From positions 1 to 5,197 of the forward strand of contig DASROF010000238.1 of the NCBI GenBank assembly GCA_035647075.1: a DNA stretch of 5,197 nucleotides, written 5' to 3'. The notes below the pieces were generated by a model, which saw only the letters and a program-made list of their open reading frames with translations, did no database searches and was not told where the DNA came from. The position numbers and the translations under genes are program-made. Positions 5,045-5,197 of the stretch are shown here, in pieces. The DNA is from Gp6-AA40 sp035647075 (lineage in GTDB: Bacteria; Acidobacteriota; Vicinamibacteria; Vicinamibacterales; UBA2999). How positions within the stretch are numbered: the first letter of the stretch is position 1; each line of letters starts with the position of its first letter.

Positions 5045-5197
5045 ATGCTTAAAGCCACTGCTGGAAAGATTCTGCCGACGACGATCACGGGCTCGCTGCC
5101 GCGGCCGAGTTGGTATACGGAAAACCTGGGGAACCGGTCGTTCCTCGATGCGATGGTGATCTCGCGGTTCCGCGAGCAATATGTCGACGCGTTGTCG
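5045..5197 (+). CDS. N-terminus of a second MetE-like methyltransferase (cut by window edge)
   Basis: Fifty-one codons are open from the ATG at 5045 to the window end. Residues 11-24, PTTITGSLPRPSWY, are the N-terminal signature of free-standing MetE-barrel proteins (compare TTHVGSLIRP in the neighbour), and FREQYVDAL (about 42-50) fits the helix that follows. The two proteins share the GSL.RP motif but little else over this stretch, so they look like different subfamilies rather than a recent tandem duplication. The start is supported by the motif position; no ribosome site is evident. The zinc ligands lie beyond the window, so activity cannot be judged. It could be a partner subunit or an enzyme with another acceptor; both are inference. 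Confidence 0.82.
   Translation, partial: MLKATAGKILPTTITGSLPRPSWYTENLGNRSFLDAMVISRFREQYVDALS

Noticed and set aside
4951..5052. 33-codon open frame starting two bases after the TACAAT box and overlapping the second MetE-like start
   Set aside because: Transcription from that box would begin downstream of its ATG, it has no ribosome site, and the peptide shows no recognisable feature.

Overview
The window is GC-rich bacterial DNA holding what looks like a locus for using methoxylated aromatic compounds, flanked on the left by the start of a divergent outer-membrane-type gene. It contains three complete genes on the + strand, one + strand gene cut by the right edge, and one - strand gene cut by the left edge. 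The host may be an acidobacterium-like lineage (Vicinamibacteria type). That guess rests on the style of the divergent gene (signal peptide followed by an ATLTGTV start typical of carboxypeptidase-regulatory/TonB receptor proteins), the abundance of MetE-like paralogues and the hairpin-rich intergenic DNA. It is inference; no marker gene is present.

Layout. 1-91 (-): N-terminus of a secreted or outer-membrane protein, probably a TonB-dependent receptor. 92-434: divergent control region with an AT-rich island. 435-1832 (+): LigM-like tetrahydrofolate-dependent aromatic O-demethylase of the GcvT fold, with all the catalytic and substrate-binding residues I recall for LigM in place. 1830-1960: 14-bp tandem repeats running into a 25-bp perfect inverted repeat. 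1978-3348 (+): AAHS-type MFS transporter for an aromatic acid, probably leaderless, with an extra stretch of about 24 residues between TM3 and TM4. 3361-3420: two 26-bp direct repeats, each a hairpin. 3434-4609 (+): single-domain MetE-like zinc methyltransferase with the His-x-Cys, Glu, Cys ligand set. 4611-4907: a roughly 300-bp nested inverted repeat that can fold as a cloverleaf with a 31-pair central stem. 4919-4949: candidate promoter. 5045-5197 (+): N-terminus of a second MetE-like protein, cut by the window edge.

How the genes may work together. The transporter would import a methoxyaromatic acid such as vanillate, and the LigM-like enzyme would move its methyl group to tetrahydrofolate, giving 5-methyl-THF and a phenol. 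In the known Sphingobium pathway that methyl group is oxidised through MetF and LigH. Here the neighbours are instead two different MetE-like methyltransferases, suggesting that methyl groups may be passed to a thiol acceptor. That coupling is inference from gene order. A second theme is that intergenic hairpins across the window share a GAA (or TTC on the other strand) spacer at their centre.
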